A DNA stretch of 64,000 nucleotides, from assembly GCA_013396525.1 (NCBI GenBank), contig VWYX01000678.1, positions 1-64,000 of the forward strand. The letters run 5' to 3'. Source of the stretch: Chaetorhynchus papuensis (taxonomy: Eukaryota; Chordata; Aves; Passeriformes; Rhipiduridae). The translations under genes and the position numbers were made by a program. Within the stretch, counting starts at the first letter, position 1, and every line of letters starts with the position of its first letter. The notes beneath the pieces were generated by a model. It saw only the letters and a program-made list of their open reading frames with translations, was not told where the DNA came from and did not search any database. Shown here in pieces: positions 1 to 42,842 of this stretch.

Positions 1-1764
1 CTTGGCAAGAAGAGTGGTGTGAGTAGTTTCAGAACTGTCCTGTTACAGAAAGTGGAACAAAAAGATATGTGGTGGGAAATCACCAGAGCTAATGCAAAAA
101 TGACAGAAAAACAGTTACATTGAGATTAGCAAAAGGGCTGGGCAGACAGACAGCAGGCAGGAAACAAAAGGAAGGCCAGAGAGGAGATGAGTACAGCAAC
201 AGTGTGCTGGGAGGAGCGTTGAGAGTTCACCTTGCTTTAAAGCACCCTAGTGCCTTCCTGTAGATAACAACACTGATGTCATCTGGAAGGTGACACTTCA
301 TGCAAAGACTATGCTCTACCAGTCCCAGGAACATGAATGGCCAGGGACAAGCAACTGGAATGGGAGTACACAAATGCCAAGAGTCTGGGCAGCACAACAC
401 AGGAACCTGACCAACTGGTGCATGTTGTCAGACCAGATGCTGCAAGCATGCAAGGAAGAGGGTGGAATGGGAACTGTGACTGGAAAACAGGTGTTTTAGG
501 GAATGTGTTAGCCAAGAAAGAGAAAAATAAAAGGTAATGGCACTGCAGTAGCAATTAATGACAAGCAACTTCATAAGCAAATGAATAAATAAAAAAAGGG
601 TTAGCCAGTAACCCAAAAGACATAATGGGAATTAAAAATACTTTCAGGGTACAGTTTCACCTTTGAAGGGGGTTACTATACATAATGCAGCCTGCTCTAG
701 CAATAATCTGGGGAGTCTCACACTCCTAGATGGAAAGAGACAAGATAGGATGAGACAATAAGGCAGAAAAGAGAAGAAAAAAAGAAGTGCGTAAGCCAGA
801 ACACAACAAATCACAAGTAAAGGAACAGGTGCCCATCCAAAAATCATTCTCACAAAGACAAGGGCTGCATCTCAAAAGCCAAGCTGGCACTAAGAAAGAA
901 ACTGCCTGGGACAGATGATTAAGTTTCAGTGAAAGACGAGCAGCCACCCAAGCCAGAACTCTCTGTCTGGTGTGCTCCGCTGTGAAGTAATTTCTGAAAC
1001 GTACTTCTGGATTTTTGTACTAAAGTATAAATGTTTTTCTAAGAAGTTTCAGTAAACTAAGACCTGAAAGGGAAACTGCACAAAAAAATCCTATGCCATT
1101 GAATCCTTCGGCTCCAGGCTAAGAAGAGGTCACAAAGAAAAGTCCCTGTGTGAGGACTAACCCCACTCCTCAGATGCTGAGTACAGATCACCTGCAGCCA
1201 TTGCTGAGGCCATACACCCCAGGCCTCCACTTCACAAATGTTTTACTCAATGCATCAAAAGTCGGAAGACAAATGGACAAAGAAAAACAGGGGCTCCAAT
1301 GAATAGGGCATAATTAGCTTAGGTGTTTCCTGATACCAGATTCACATGGCAAATTTCAGCTACTGCTTTTAAAAACTGGAGGGATTAATTTGACATTTTA
1401 ACCCCTCAAATTGCAGTCTCTGCTACCAGTGAATGACAGTTTTGAAATCTTGGACCAGAGAGAGTGAAAATTACTCCAGCCATCGTGTGTCATGCTGGAA
1501 TTTGGTGGCAGTCCCCACAAGGAGAACCAGGCTGCACTAAACCACAGTAGGGCAGGAAGAGGATGCCGGGCACTATGTGGACAAGTCATTGGCTGACAGG
1601 ATCCCCAGCAGTGGTGAAACACATCTGCTCCCTTCCTGACAAACAAATGTGAAGGTGTTAATAAAAGGTGGTGCAAGCTGTGAACCTGCACCAGCGTAAG
1701 GAATGGTGATGAAGAAACACAAGGGGCACCATCATCAAAATGTCCAACACACAACTGAAAACCA
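1..1764. other. Intergenic DNA, no gene recognised
   Basis: Unremarkable A/G-rich intergenic sequence upstream of a CR1 copy. Only short open frames are present, on both strands, and none has a recognisable domain, exon structure or codon bias. It may contain old repeat remnants that I cannot classify by eye. Confidence 0.6.
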
Positions 1765-2787
1765 GGTTACATGATGGGTAAGCAACTGGCTCACAGGTCA
1801 GGTACAAAGAGTGAATGGGGTGACATCAGGCTGGCAACCTGTCGCTAGTGGGGTTCAACAAGGCTCCATCCTTGGCCCAGTTCTTTTCAATGTCTTCATT
1901 AAAGACTTGGACGCGGGACTCAAAGGCATACTAAGTAAATTTGCTGACAACTCCAAATTGGGAGGAGCTTTTGATTCCATGGAGAGCAAAGAGGCCCTGC
2001 AGAGGGACTTTGACAAATTAAGAGAGATGGGCAATCACCAACTGTATGAAGTTTAACAAAGGCAAGTGCCAGATTCTGCACCTGGGATGGGGAAATCCTG
2101 GATATACAGACTGGGGAATGAGAGGCTGGAGAGCAGCACCACAGAAAGGGACCTGGGGGTCCTGGTTGATGGCAAGCTGAATGTGAGTCAGCAGTGCCCT
2201 GGCAGCCAAGAGGGCCATCAGTGTCCTGAGGGACATCAGACACAGCATCACCAGCTGGGTAAGGGAGGGGATTGTCCTGCTCTGCTCTGCACTGGGGCGG
2301 CCTCACCTTGGGTATTGTGTGAAGTTTTGGTCATTGCAATATAAAAAAGACATTAAGCTATTAGAGACCATCCAAAGGAGGGCCATGAGGATGGTGAAAG
2401 GCCTTGAGGAGAAACCTTATTAGGAGGAGAGGAGGAGACTGAGGCAAGACCTCATTACTGTCCTCAACATCCTCACAAGGGGCAAGTACAGATCTCTTCA
2501 GTCTTGTGACCAGTGACAGAACTTGAGGAAACAGCATGAAACTGAGTCAGGAGAGGTTTATGTTAGATATCAGGAAAAGGTTTTTCACCCAGAGGGTCAC
2601 TGGGCCCTGGAACAGGCTCCCCAAGGAAGTGGTCATAGTACCAAGCCTCCATGAGTTCAAGAAGCATTTGGACAATGCTCTCAGGCACATGGTGTGACTC
2701 GGGGTGTCGTGCACAGGGCCAAGAGCTGAATTCAGTGATCCTGATGAGTCTCCTCTAACTCAGTATATTCCGTGATTCTGTGATCTC
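1765..2787 (+). mobile_element. CR1 LINE fragment, + strand, defective
   Basis: The translation shows CR1 reverse-transcriptase motifs, including [35 protein letters not shown] and [12 protein letters not shown]. These are followed by [20 protein letters not shown], the usual downstream CR1 segment. The typical 3' region follows (motifs resembling 'ggtttttcacccagaggg' and 'ggaacaggctccccaagg'), and the copy ends in the tail ATTCCGTGATTCTGTGAT near 2787. It is 5' truncated, as most CR1 copies are. The reading frame breaks after about position 2056 and in the 3' part. The catalytic FADD motif reads FADN, so the enzyme would be dead even without the frame breaks. Confidence 0.93.
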
Positions 2788-3974
2788 AGTAAAAATTTCA
2801 AGAAGCAACATCTCAATGAAGTTGAAAATTAACAACTGAGGCCTTAAAGAATCAAGTTTATTCCAGGATTTCCCTGCAGAAAGTTAGTGTTGTTTACCCT
2901 GCATTCTGTGATTTGTCAGGAAAAAAAATTGCGTTTAAGCATTATGCATTTAAAATAGAGATTTTTAAAATAGAGATTTCACCGTGAAACAAGAGAGGTT
3001 GTCACAAGGGCCAAAATCACCAGCTCATCCAGGGAAGGCTGCGACGGCCAAACCAGCCAGCTGTTAACACACACGACTTGGTCCACCGTGCCAGAGCCGT
3101 ACAGAAGCTGCGATGCCGCTGCCTTCAGGACGGCAGAGGAAAAGGCTTTTCCGCTCTGAGCCCCTGGTCTCCCTCGGCAGGAGCTGCTCCCCGGGGCAGC
3201 CGGCCCGCACGCCGCCACAGCGCTCCCTGGCACCACAGTCGGCCCCAGCGACCCCCGACCAAAGCGGGGGACCCGCCGGGGCGGTCACGAGCGGCGTGGC
3301 CAGCTCCCCTCCCCTTCTGTCGGGGGAACAGGGCTGCTCGCGGACCCAGAGCCGAGCTGCCCTATGCGACAGGTCCCGGCAGGACCGGGCGACCCCGCCC
3401 CGTCGCTGAGGAGTTGCACCTTCCCGGTGCAGCGCTCCTCGACGGCGGAAGCCGCAGCCCGGCAGGGTCCGTGCCGCCGTCGAGGCACGCTGAGGCTCCT
3501 CAGAGGCCCGGGGCTGCTCCTTCACCGCCGCGCCCCCACGACCCGTCCGCAATCCCGGCCCCCCACTCCGGCTGCCGCCCCCGCCGCGCTGCCACGTCCC
3601 CGCCCGGCGGGGCCAATGGGCGGCGGCGCCAGGTGTGTGTTACCTGCACCACGTGGGCCGGGGGTGGGCAGGTGGTGCCGCGGCCCCGCGCAGAAAAGCT
3701 CGCAGCCATTGCGTCCTTCCCAGGAGTGTAGTTAGTGTGGGAACCGCTGCCACCCACCTTGGGGAAAAAGGGGTTGGGAAGGGGGGGGGAGCCGTGCGCC
3801 TCCCCCACGCCAGGTCCTTTAGGAGTGAGGCTGCAGGTGGAGGTTCTGCCGCTTGGGTCTCGCTTGGAAGTGTCTGGGGCAAGAAAAGTTTCCGGCTTCT
3901 TCTCTTTCTCCCCTCCTTCCTTTCCTCCTTTTTCTTTCTCTCCTTTTTATCCTCTCTGCTGGCCCGGTGGCACC

Positions 3975-34370
<30,396 letters not shown>

Positions 34371-36365
34371 AGGCCCCAACAGTTAGACTTCCTTAGAGAA
34401 GGTAAGGATAACAAACCCCAGGAGATGGGGTTTGGGGGTATCATAGTGTTTGATTTAGATAACCACCATACTCAACATGATTTGCCATTTGCTGCCCTGG
34501 GAATGTGGCTCTTTGCTATGTCCAGAATGTCACACTGCAATGTATAAAACCCTATCAAAGCCATAATTTAAAGGATTTTGCCTACTCCAGTCATCTTAAG
34601 GGCTGGTGCCTTGCATGTTTCCCAGGGCTTCAAATGCATGCCTCTTCAAGCTTTAATACCAGTACTGAGAGCCTGCAGAAAGCTTCTCAGAGTCAGTTTT
34701 CTCTGTGGAGCAAATTGTGGAGATGATGTTACTCTCCTAGCAATGCACTAAGATGAGGTGTTGGTTAGACAGAATGAGTCACTTTCTTAGGTAGCTACAG
34801 AATCCAATGTCTAAGCTTCATGCTGACGTAAAATGGCAGCAATGAAATAGTTTGTACAATGGCAGCTACTCTCTTGCTTTTTTTGGTGAGTTTTCTGATC
34901 AGGTCACTTCAGCTTTTCAGGTTTGGTTTACCTGATCTTCTGTATAGGAACAGTCATAGGGTGAAGTCACCCAGAAAGCATTTGTGCAGAAAAATGAAGT
35001 GCAAAGCAGTGTATTGATGACTGGACTGTGTGACTTATCGTGTCATAGTCTCAGAGGAAGATTTAGAAAGATATTTGCAAACAGTGCTTCTGTAATCTCT
35101 AGTTTTTGAAAAATACATAGTCAAAGAAGTGATAAGATTTCTTGTATGCCCTTTCTTTCTTCTATTCCTCTTTCAGCTTCCCTTCTGAAAAGTAGCAGCA
35201 AAACTGTCCACTTTTTCTACTTTCTGCTGCTTTTAACACAGACAACTTAGCCCAGGGTGTAATCTACTTCTGGGCAAAATCTTTACCTGCAGCATCACCT
35301 CACTGTCATCTGCTCCAAATGTGCTACTTTTGCACGTGTGAAAGTGACCATCTCAGCTCCCTGGCTAACAAGCTGGCCTTTGGCTGGATTGATAAAGCCA
35401 AATGCCATCCCTGCACTGACAGCCTGAGCCATAATCAGCTGCTTAGTAGGCTCCTGGCCTAAACTATGCTACATCACTTCCCATCCATCTATGGTGTTGC
35501 CATACAGTGACTAGGTCAGGAAGGTGATCCTGCTGGAAAAACTCATGGGGTTTGTCTTTCAGTCTGTTTTCAGCCAGTTTACAGCTTAGCAGTGTGAGTA
35601 CCTGTGTTGGCCCAGAGACAAGAAGGTAGAAGTGGCCAAAGCAGGCACTGAGAGATATTAATGGCATTGCGATGTTAGACTTGATTGTAAAACTTCACCT
35701 CCAGAGGTAAAAAATCATGTAATAGTGAAGAAATTTTGGTATACTCTTAGTGAAGCATTCTTAATGGAAAATGTCATTGAAATTTTGTGTGTGTAAGGTG
35801 AAAACCAAAGCTTTTGGTTCTTCTGTAAAGATTTTATATTTAGGAAATCAAGAAACTGATATTTGCTTTTGTCATGGTGTTCAGTGACTTGCGCAACTCT
35901 TTCATGCAGATTCCTCCACCCTTTCTGATGTTTTGAACAAACACAGTGAGCCTAGAGGGAGATTTTGATTATGTTTCCAGCTTTACCACTTCTCCAGGCG
36001 ATTGTGCTCAAGAGAAAACCACCAGAACTCTAGAAATGACCAGATGGATCTCTTACTGTTTTAAAGTTCATGCACAATTTTCAGACATGTGCACACAGGC
36101 CACTAAGACCTTCACTGAGAGCACAGGTGCTGAAATCATGCAAGTCCTTGAGGGTTTCTGCTTGATAAAAAAAGTATTAAGCTGCTCTTAACACAAAAAT
36201 AGCTTAGCCTGAACCTACAAAGTCTGATCTTTCATTCTTTGAAATAGCAAAAAAGTCTTTTTTACATAATTTTGCACGCAGTTTACAATTGTTCTTTTTA
36301 ATTAAAGTGTTTTACAACCTCTAATTTTGCATTGACATTTTAATAAAAAAAACTTTTTTCTTGTA
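34371..36365 (+). other. ESRP1 3' UTR
   Basis: Follows the stop codon with no splice site I can support. The probable end is set by AATAAA at 36342-36347, in an A/T-rich context followed by a T-rich stretch. The 2-kb length is reasonable for this gene. Transcript data would be needed to confirm the end. Confidence 0.6.
36342..36347 (+). terminator. Likely main ESRP1 poly(A) signal
   Basis: AATAAA followed by an A run and then a T/G-rich region. Another AATAAA at 38589-38594 could serve a longer 3' UTR. Confidence 0.5.
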
Positions 36366-39300
36366 TATATTTGTCTCATCTCTGCAAAAGAAGCCACTGT
36401 AAACTTTATATGCAGGCATATTTTACACAGTGCAGAAATAATTAGGAACGTAAAATGGATAATGTGAGGGAAAAAAATGCTGTAACTTTGTAAAAATATG
36501 TGTGGGATGTTAAATGCTTTGTCTCTGATTCTTATCTTGTATGCTTTTCCTATGTACTCAGGTATTTAAATTTTAAAAGGCTTACAAGAGTAGGCATTTT
36601 CAAACTTTGATCACACTGCTTACTCAGAAAATGAGAAATGCAGTTAACCTCTCTCCTGTGGTACTACTTCTATATTTCCACTTTGTGCTCTCCCCACCCT
36701 TCTTGCTGTTTGACTGTCTTCTATGCAAGAAAAGTAATTGTGACCTGTAGTCAAGACCCAGTGCCTTGTCTGCTTTACGGGAGGGTCAGTCAGGGCTGGT
36801 AGTTTGAGCTTGGTCTCTCTGGACTAGAGCAAGCAACCCAGCAGCACAATTGTCACTCTTACCAGAGCAATCAGATGATGTCTGTGTTCTCAAATAACTG
36901 ATGTCTTCCAGCAGCCCTGGGTCTCCCTGCCTGCCCTGGGACTGGGCTTCAGGCACAGGAGTAGATCACTACAGCTTTCCATGGCCATTATAGTCCTCAT
37001 TTGTACTGAAGAAAAGGGGAAGGAAACCCTGAATTAAAGAGATGTGTGAGGCTAAAAGTTGCAAATTGGATAGATTCTTTGGCACATTCAAAATGAATGT
37101 TGAAGAACTGAGGAATATAAGCACTTTAGGTAGGTGGTGCTGTGGGAGTATTCAGTTACCATGAGCCCAAATCCACAAGAGTTGTCTTGGTATCCCAGAA
37201 AGTAAGTACAAGGGAAGAAAGAACAAAAGGGGCTGGTGGGGTGACAAAGAAGAGTAGCGAGTTATAATCTCATTTCTAGTATCTAATTTAAAAAACTCAA
37301 CCTTCCCCCCCTTTTATTCCTCCTCGTTTCTTGCTCTTCTCTGTTGTGGGTGCAAGCCTCCCCCACTCACTACAGCCATAGTAATCTAGATTTACATTTT
37401 ATCCTGGAAAACTTCATACAATTACAGTCTAAAGTATTTGACAGGGCCTTTTTTTTTTAATCACTGTTCTGTAAACACGAGTACGTTGAACACAACTAAT
37501 CAATGCAAAGTATTATTAAATGGTATTTCCAACTTTTCCTTCTGAGAAGATGGTTCTGCCTTTAATTATGTAGCACAATTATAAATTAGTAGTTATGCAT
37601 AAGGAAAATTAGCCTATATAAGCCACTAGGGAAGTGATGGGGGAATAGAATCTTCACCTGTTAACTGTGCAGGAGTATCCCAAGTGTGCAAATAGAGACA
37701 GACAATGAGTGGATGGGAAGCAGTAGGCCAGAAGAGGTTTGGAAATATAAATCACAAACTGAATGCAAAAATAATTAATTGCTTTTGCAAAAATGAACTT
37801 CATGTTGGGTTGCACAAATGGGCTTCTTCTTTGGGATGCCTTTGTATTTTTCTAAGTGTTCTCCACAGTGTTACTGTAAAACTTTAGCAAAAACTTATGA
37901 CCAACAATTTGCTCAAAAACTGCAGAGTGAACAGAGAGAATGTGCAAACAGCTCCCAGAGGCCTGCTGAAGGGGTGGGCATTGCTTAGTTTGGAGAAAGG
38001 AGGCTGAGGAGAGGTATGAGAATGGTATATTTAAAAAAAATGGCTATGAAGAGAGAAGGAATGAATTCTTCCCATTGTGCATGGGACCAGGAGAGAGGGA
38101 TGGAGTTACAAGCAGGGATTCAGGGTTCAGAACAAACCTTCTCCTACCAGCAGTAGTTAAATACTGATCTGAACACCCTGGGGAAGCTGCAGTCTCCACC
38201 CTGGTAGTCTTTTGGGACTGGTTGGCCAAGCACTCATCAGAGATGGCACTGGTATAACTGGTCCCACTGTCAGGCATGGATGTTGAGATGTCCTCTTCAG
38301 ATGTTCATCTTTGTGATGATACTGCTTTTTTCTTAGGACCCTGACCCCAGCTGTTATAAAGTTAGCTGTACATCTTAGCCCCCAGCTCAGATCATATATA
38401 TTTTGCTATTTTTCACAAGCTCTCTCGTGTCTAGGAATCTTTGGATTGTATATTTTCAGAACTAATCCTTTGTATTCCTTTTCAATATGTCTCTCTGTTT
38501 AAATTTATTACAATGTTAAATATCATTTAACCTAAAGCTGAATAGAATATTATTCACCTGTTATAATGTATGTGTGGTTTAGAAAACAAATAAACTAGAA
38601 ATGAGATGTTTCCTACAAATGGGGGAAACGTGTATGTTCTGTTTTCTTTTTGCAAAAAAGACAGCTTTGCTATCCCTTAATATCTCCATTATCTCAGTTA
38701 GGCAGGTTCTCAGCTAGAGGCAATTTTATTTATTTAGGCAGGAAAGCCTGAGACTCCATCAGTAAAGATGAAAGTCCAATTCCACAATGCAACTTTCTTG
38801 AGGTTGAGTATTGATTGAACTTGAGATGTGAATCTATCGCTCATGTGTTTGAATGTGTAAAGAATTTGTAATATGAAGGTAACTGGAATTAATCTGAAAA
38901 AAAAAATGTGAAAATATGTATTATACTTTCATAAAGACTATATTTAAATTTATTGTGTTACATGGAGGAAGTTTTTCTTGTCTTCTTCTATGCTCCCCTC
39001 CTTGGCCTCTCTGGAGCTGGGAAGAGAGTAGACTTGGGCTGTGCCCCTCACCGGGGGAGGGAAGGGGATGAAAGGAGACCCAGAGCACCAAGCATCCTGG
39101 GCGAATGTCAATGTGCTGCCCCAGCAGAGAGGACAACAAAGGGCAGGCAAGGCCCTCTCCCCAGCATCTCCCACCCAGACCCTGTCCCTTTCTGGTGCTG
39201 TGCTCAGGGAAGGAGCCTGTGGTTGCTGGGCTTGGCACCCCCTCAGAACAACTGCTTATTTCAGCTGTGCTCACACAGGCACGGCCAGCTCGTGGAGCCA

Positions 39301-42300
39301 CACTAACTCCTTGTTTTGTTGTTGTTTAATCGTTAATCACTTGAGTGGAGATGTAAACAACTGTGCTTTCTTGGATCCTTACCCAGAAAGGAGCCAAGTG
39401 CTCCTTTTACACACCACAGGTCACAGATGGGCTACTTGGCAAACAAGTCTGGGCAGTCAGAGCGAGCGTAAGCAAGATGAGTTTGCTTTCACCCACCTTC
39501 GCCGCCTCTGCCCTGCTTGGTTTGTGAAGCTGATGGAAGGTCATGCTGTACTAAAGGAAACAAAGGAAAAAAACGTGTTTTCATGGTGTAAATGGAGCGT
39601 GGCCATAAAAACTGTTCTCCTGTGGCTCTTGCATGTTGTGTGGCAGTTCCTTGGTGTACTACCTGCATGTCCCCAGGGAATGTAGTTCTGGTCTGCTCTG
39701 GGAGCTCCTGAGATGAGACACTGCACTAACAGGGTCGCAGCAAGCCCTGCTGAAAGGACACAGAGCCAAAGTACTGCCTACAGAACCAAGCTGGAAAACA
39801 GCTGAAGAAGCACTGCGGCTGCACTGAGAAAAGTTCTTGAATGCCAACCCCACTTCTTCATTTACTCATGTGAGAAATGTGGCTGCACACATCAGCCTGG
39901 CTAGGCTCAAGGGAGGTGACTGATTGAGTGGCCATAGCTGAGCAAGGAGCCCTCATGAACTCCAGTAAACCCTATCCTGACTGGCTTTCACTGCCTATGA
40001 GAAACTGCCTGAAATGCAGAAATATCATACCATCTCATACCCAAACTTTGGGGTTTTTTTCAACTTTATCTCTTCAGTTAATGAAAGATATCACTTCTGC
40101 CTACAAGCTATGCCTCTATTCATATCCTGGGGCCATGATTTCATAGTATGAGAGCAATCCCTTGAAGATCCCTTCTGCCTCACCAGCCATGCTTGCACCC
40201 AGCCCTGTGCCACCACACGCCACCTTGGGTCCTGGGCATGGCTCTGAGGGTCCAAGGGCATCCTTGGGCATAGAGAAGCAATGGAGATCTTTAATTACTC
40301 TATAGTTGGCTATTACTGAACACAGTTTGGAGCTGGATCAACAGTGGTGGCCACGCACAAAAGGGAGCCCCAGTGCCGAGCCAGGAATGAGCAGTGCAGA
40401 ACCAAGGAGAACCATCAACAGCACAGGTCTGTCACTAGAGCATCACAGGATCCCAGGCAATGAAACAGCCTGAATGGACCCAGGGGAAATTTAGGGTGGG
40501 CCAGCTGGAGGCTCTCGCCCTGGTGATAGCACTAGCACATCAAATCATCCCACACTCAGTGAAGACTTCCCGTGAGGGGTGAATGGGGGGAAGAAGCTTA
40601 TCCCACCCAGTCTTGTTGCACCGTGTAAGAGAAATCAAATGCAGGAGTGGTTTGGACCTCAAAAGCTACAAGCCTTGTCTGCCCAAGCAATTAGCAACTA
40701 ATCTCATGCTGATTTGTGAGCCTGACTGGTGATAAAAGAATGGACCTGGGCTCACCACACTCGGGGAGCCTGGAGGGGGAGTGCTGAGGCGCTGCTGTGA
40801 ATTGCTACTGGGGTTTGGGCAGGAGCCGAGGCTGTGTGAGCTCTGCTGCAGCCAGATCCATGATGGAGAGGGACAGAGGGAGAACGGGAGGGAGGAGAGT
40901 CCTCTCTCACATGGCTGCAGTCACATTTAAGTGCACTTAACAGTGAGAGCCCACCATAATAGCACAGGAATGAAATGGGAATGTACAGAAATGAGTGCAG
41001 AGAAAATTAAAGATGGCCTACATTAATCAGCAAGCCAGGTTTGCTTTTTAGAGAGCTGCTGCACATTGGTGCCTGCAGAGAGAATCTATCCATCATTGTA
41101 TAAAGAAGCATCGGCAGCAGAATGGGATTTTGTGAGTGCTTGCTCTGAGATCTCTAACACCAAATCCCCTGTCTTGTGTCCATCCATGCACACAGGCAGC
41201 TGCATGGGCAGCTGAAATCCAGAGGCTGCTGGCTCTGTCCGTGCTGTCCGTGTGTCCCTCCACCTGCTCCTCTAGCTTCCAGGAAACAAAGGATCACCCA
41301 CGGCTTTGCTTAGCTTCCAGTGTCAGCCCCTACATCAAAGCTAGCATGAGGTTACAGAGGAAGGTGTCTGTGCTGCCAGCTCCCCAGCAGTACCAGCTTT
41401 CCACAGGCAGCAGCAGCGTCTGGCATGTGCTCACCACATGAAAAGGCACAGCAGTGCTTCACCTGCATTTTTAGGAGACTGATGTGTAACTTGGAGTGCA
41501 AGATTCAGGCCAAATACAGAACAAAGCAGCCCGTTTATTAAAAAGTTTCAGCCCGTGCAAGTCTGCCTTCAGGTGAAGTGGGAAGGAACGTTACATGGAA
41601 AAAATGTCACTTGCTTATAAGCTATCACAAAGTAAGTACAAAGTGACAGAGTGACATTACTAGAGCATCCCACTGCTTGTGAGCCATCCCTGAAATACAG
41701 TTACAACCAGAGGGAAAAACTAGTAAGGCAGAGTTGAGACACAAGCTTTAACACTTGATCCTTTTTCAGACAGCATGACATGTTCATTATTTCTTTCTGA
41801 CTTCAGGTTAAAAAGCAGCCCATGTTCAAGGAGACTGCACCCAAACCCAACCTGATCTCCAAGTCTCAGGCAGGCTGGGTCTCCTTTCCATGCATGGTCA
41901 CCAATTGCAGCTGATCTGCAGGGTCAGTAACACCCTGGCTGGTGCCTGGTGAAGGGTTCTGACTGTGCAGGTACCTTGGGTGGTGTCTGTGCAGCTACCC
42001 AGGGTTACAACCACCCGGGGAGCTCATGGGCTGTGGGAGCCCTTGGTCTGCAATGCCACTGGAGCATCATTCAACATCACTGTGGATGTCCTTCCCTCTG
42101 CTGCTCTCCAAGCAGGATCAAAAAGGCATAACAAGGTAAAAGTAAATAAATAGTGACAATGTAAAACTGGGTGCTGTGCTTAGCTGTACACCTCAGGGCA
42201 GTAACAGCATATTTGAGGTCATTTCTCAGATCTTCATCCTTTGTCAGGAAAAAAGAGGAAAACAGTGTTTGGGAAAAGCTGGGAGCCTCTGGTACAGCCA

Positions 42301-42765
42301 CCCCATCTTCATGGGCAGCACGCTGCTGGGCAGAATCAAACCACCCACCCAGCACTATGTGGCAAGTGGGAAAAAGTGCTTGAAACCAAGCTCTTGGCCA
42401 CAAAGGGTTTGAGAATAAACTCCACTTCTGGCCTATTGTGCAGGTGATTTTCTCCCCCTCCCAACTCATTATGAAACCTATGACCTGTGACCAGCTTTTT
42501 TGATGCTACAAGCAAGTAATTCTTCTGTTGACATATCTGTCTGTGGCACAGTGAGACCTGGCATTGCCTCCACCAGCTGAGGCTGTGGCCACAGAGAGCA
42601 CTTCCCAGCCCAAGAAGATGGAGCCTGGTAGGCGGAAATACAAAAAGGCAGCATCTTCCAAATTTCTGTGTGTGCTCTGGGATAAATGTATAGCAGCTGA
42701 ACCAACTGGAAGGAAGGACATTTCTGATTTAATTTCATGAGCAAACTGAGCAACCAGATGCAAGG
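36366..42765. other. Intergenic DNA between ESRP1 and the 45-kb CpG island
   Basis: No gene recognised. A second AATAAA at 38589-38594 could extend the ESRP1 3' UTR. The longest open frame (39041-39685, 214 codons, +) has no recognisable domain and lies in G/C-richer intergenic sequence, so it is treated as chance. Confidence 0.6.
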
Positions 42766-42842
42766 ATAAAGCATAAAGCATAAAGCATAAAGCATAAAGC
42801 ATAAAGAATAAAGAATAAAGAATAAAGAATAAAGAATAAAGA
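42766..42842. repeat. 7-bp tandem repeat, 11 copies in two phases
   Basis: Five perfect copies of ataaagc (42766-42800) are followed by six perfect copies of ataaaga (42801-42842). The switch at the last base is clean, as if two variant units expanded one after the other. Apparent minus-strand ORFs here are translations of the repeat. Confidence 0.97.

Noticed and set aside
1..3100. Search for the start of a neighbouring gene (VIRMA in the human arrangement) on the minus strand from the ESRP1 CpG island
   Set aside because: No exon with recognisable coding sequence was found on the minus strand, so I do not call the island bidirectional.
39041..39685. 214-codon + strand ORF in intergenic DNA
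   Set aside because: No domain, no homology recognised, no start context or splice signals, and the composition is like the surrounding sequence. It would be worth only a quick homology search.
40420..40900. G/C-richer intergenic segment considered as an LTR or CR1 remnant
   Set aside because: No tail, terminal repeats or coding motifs could be identified.
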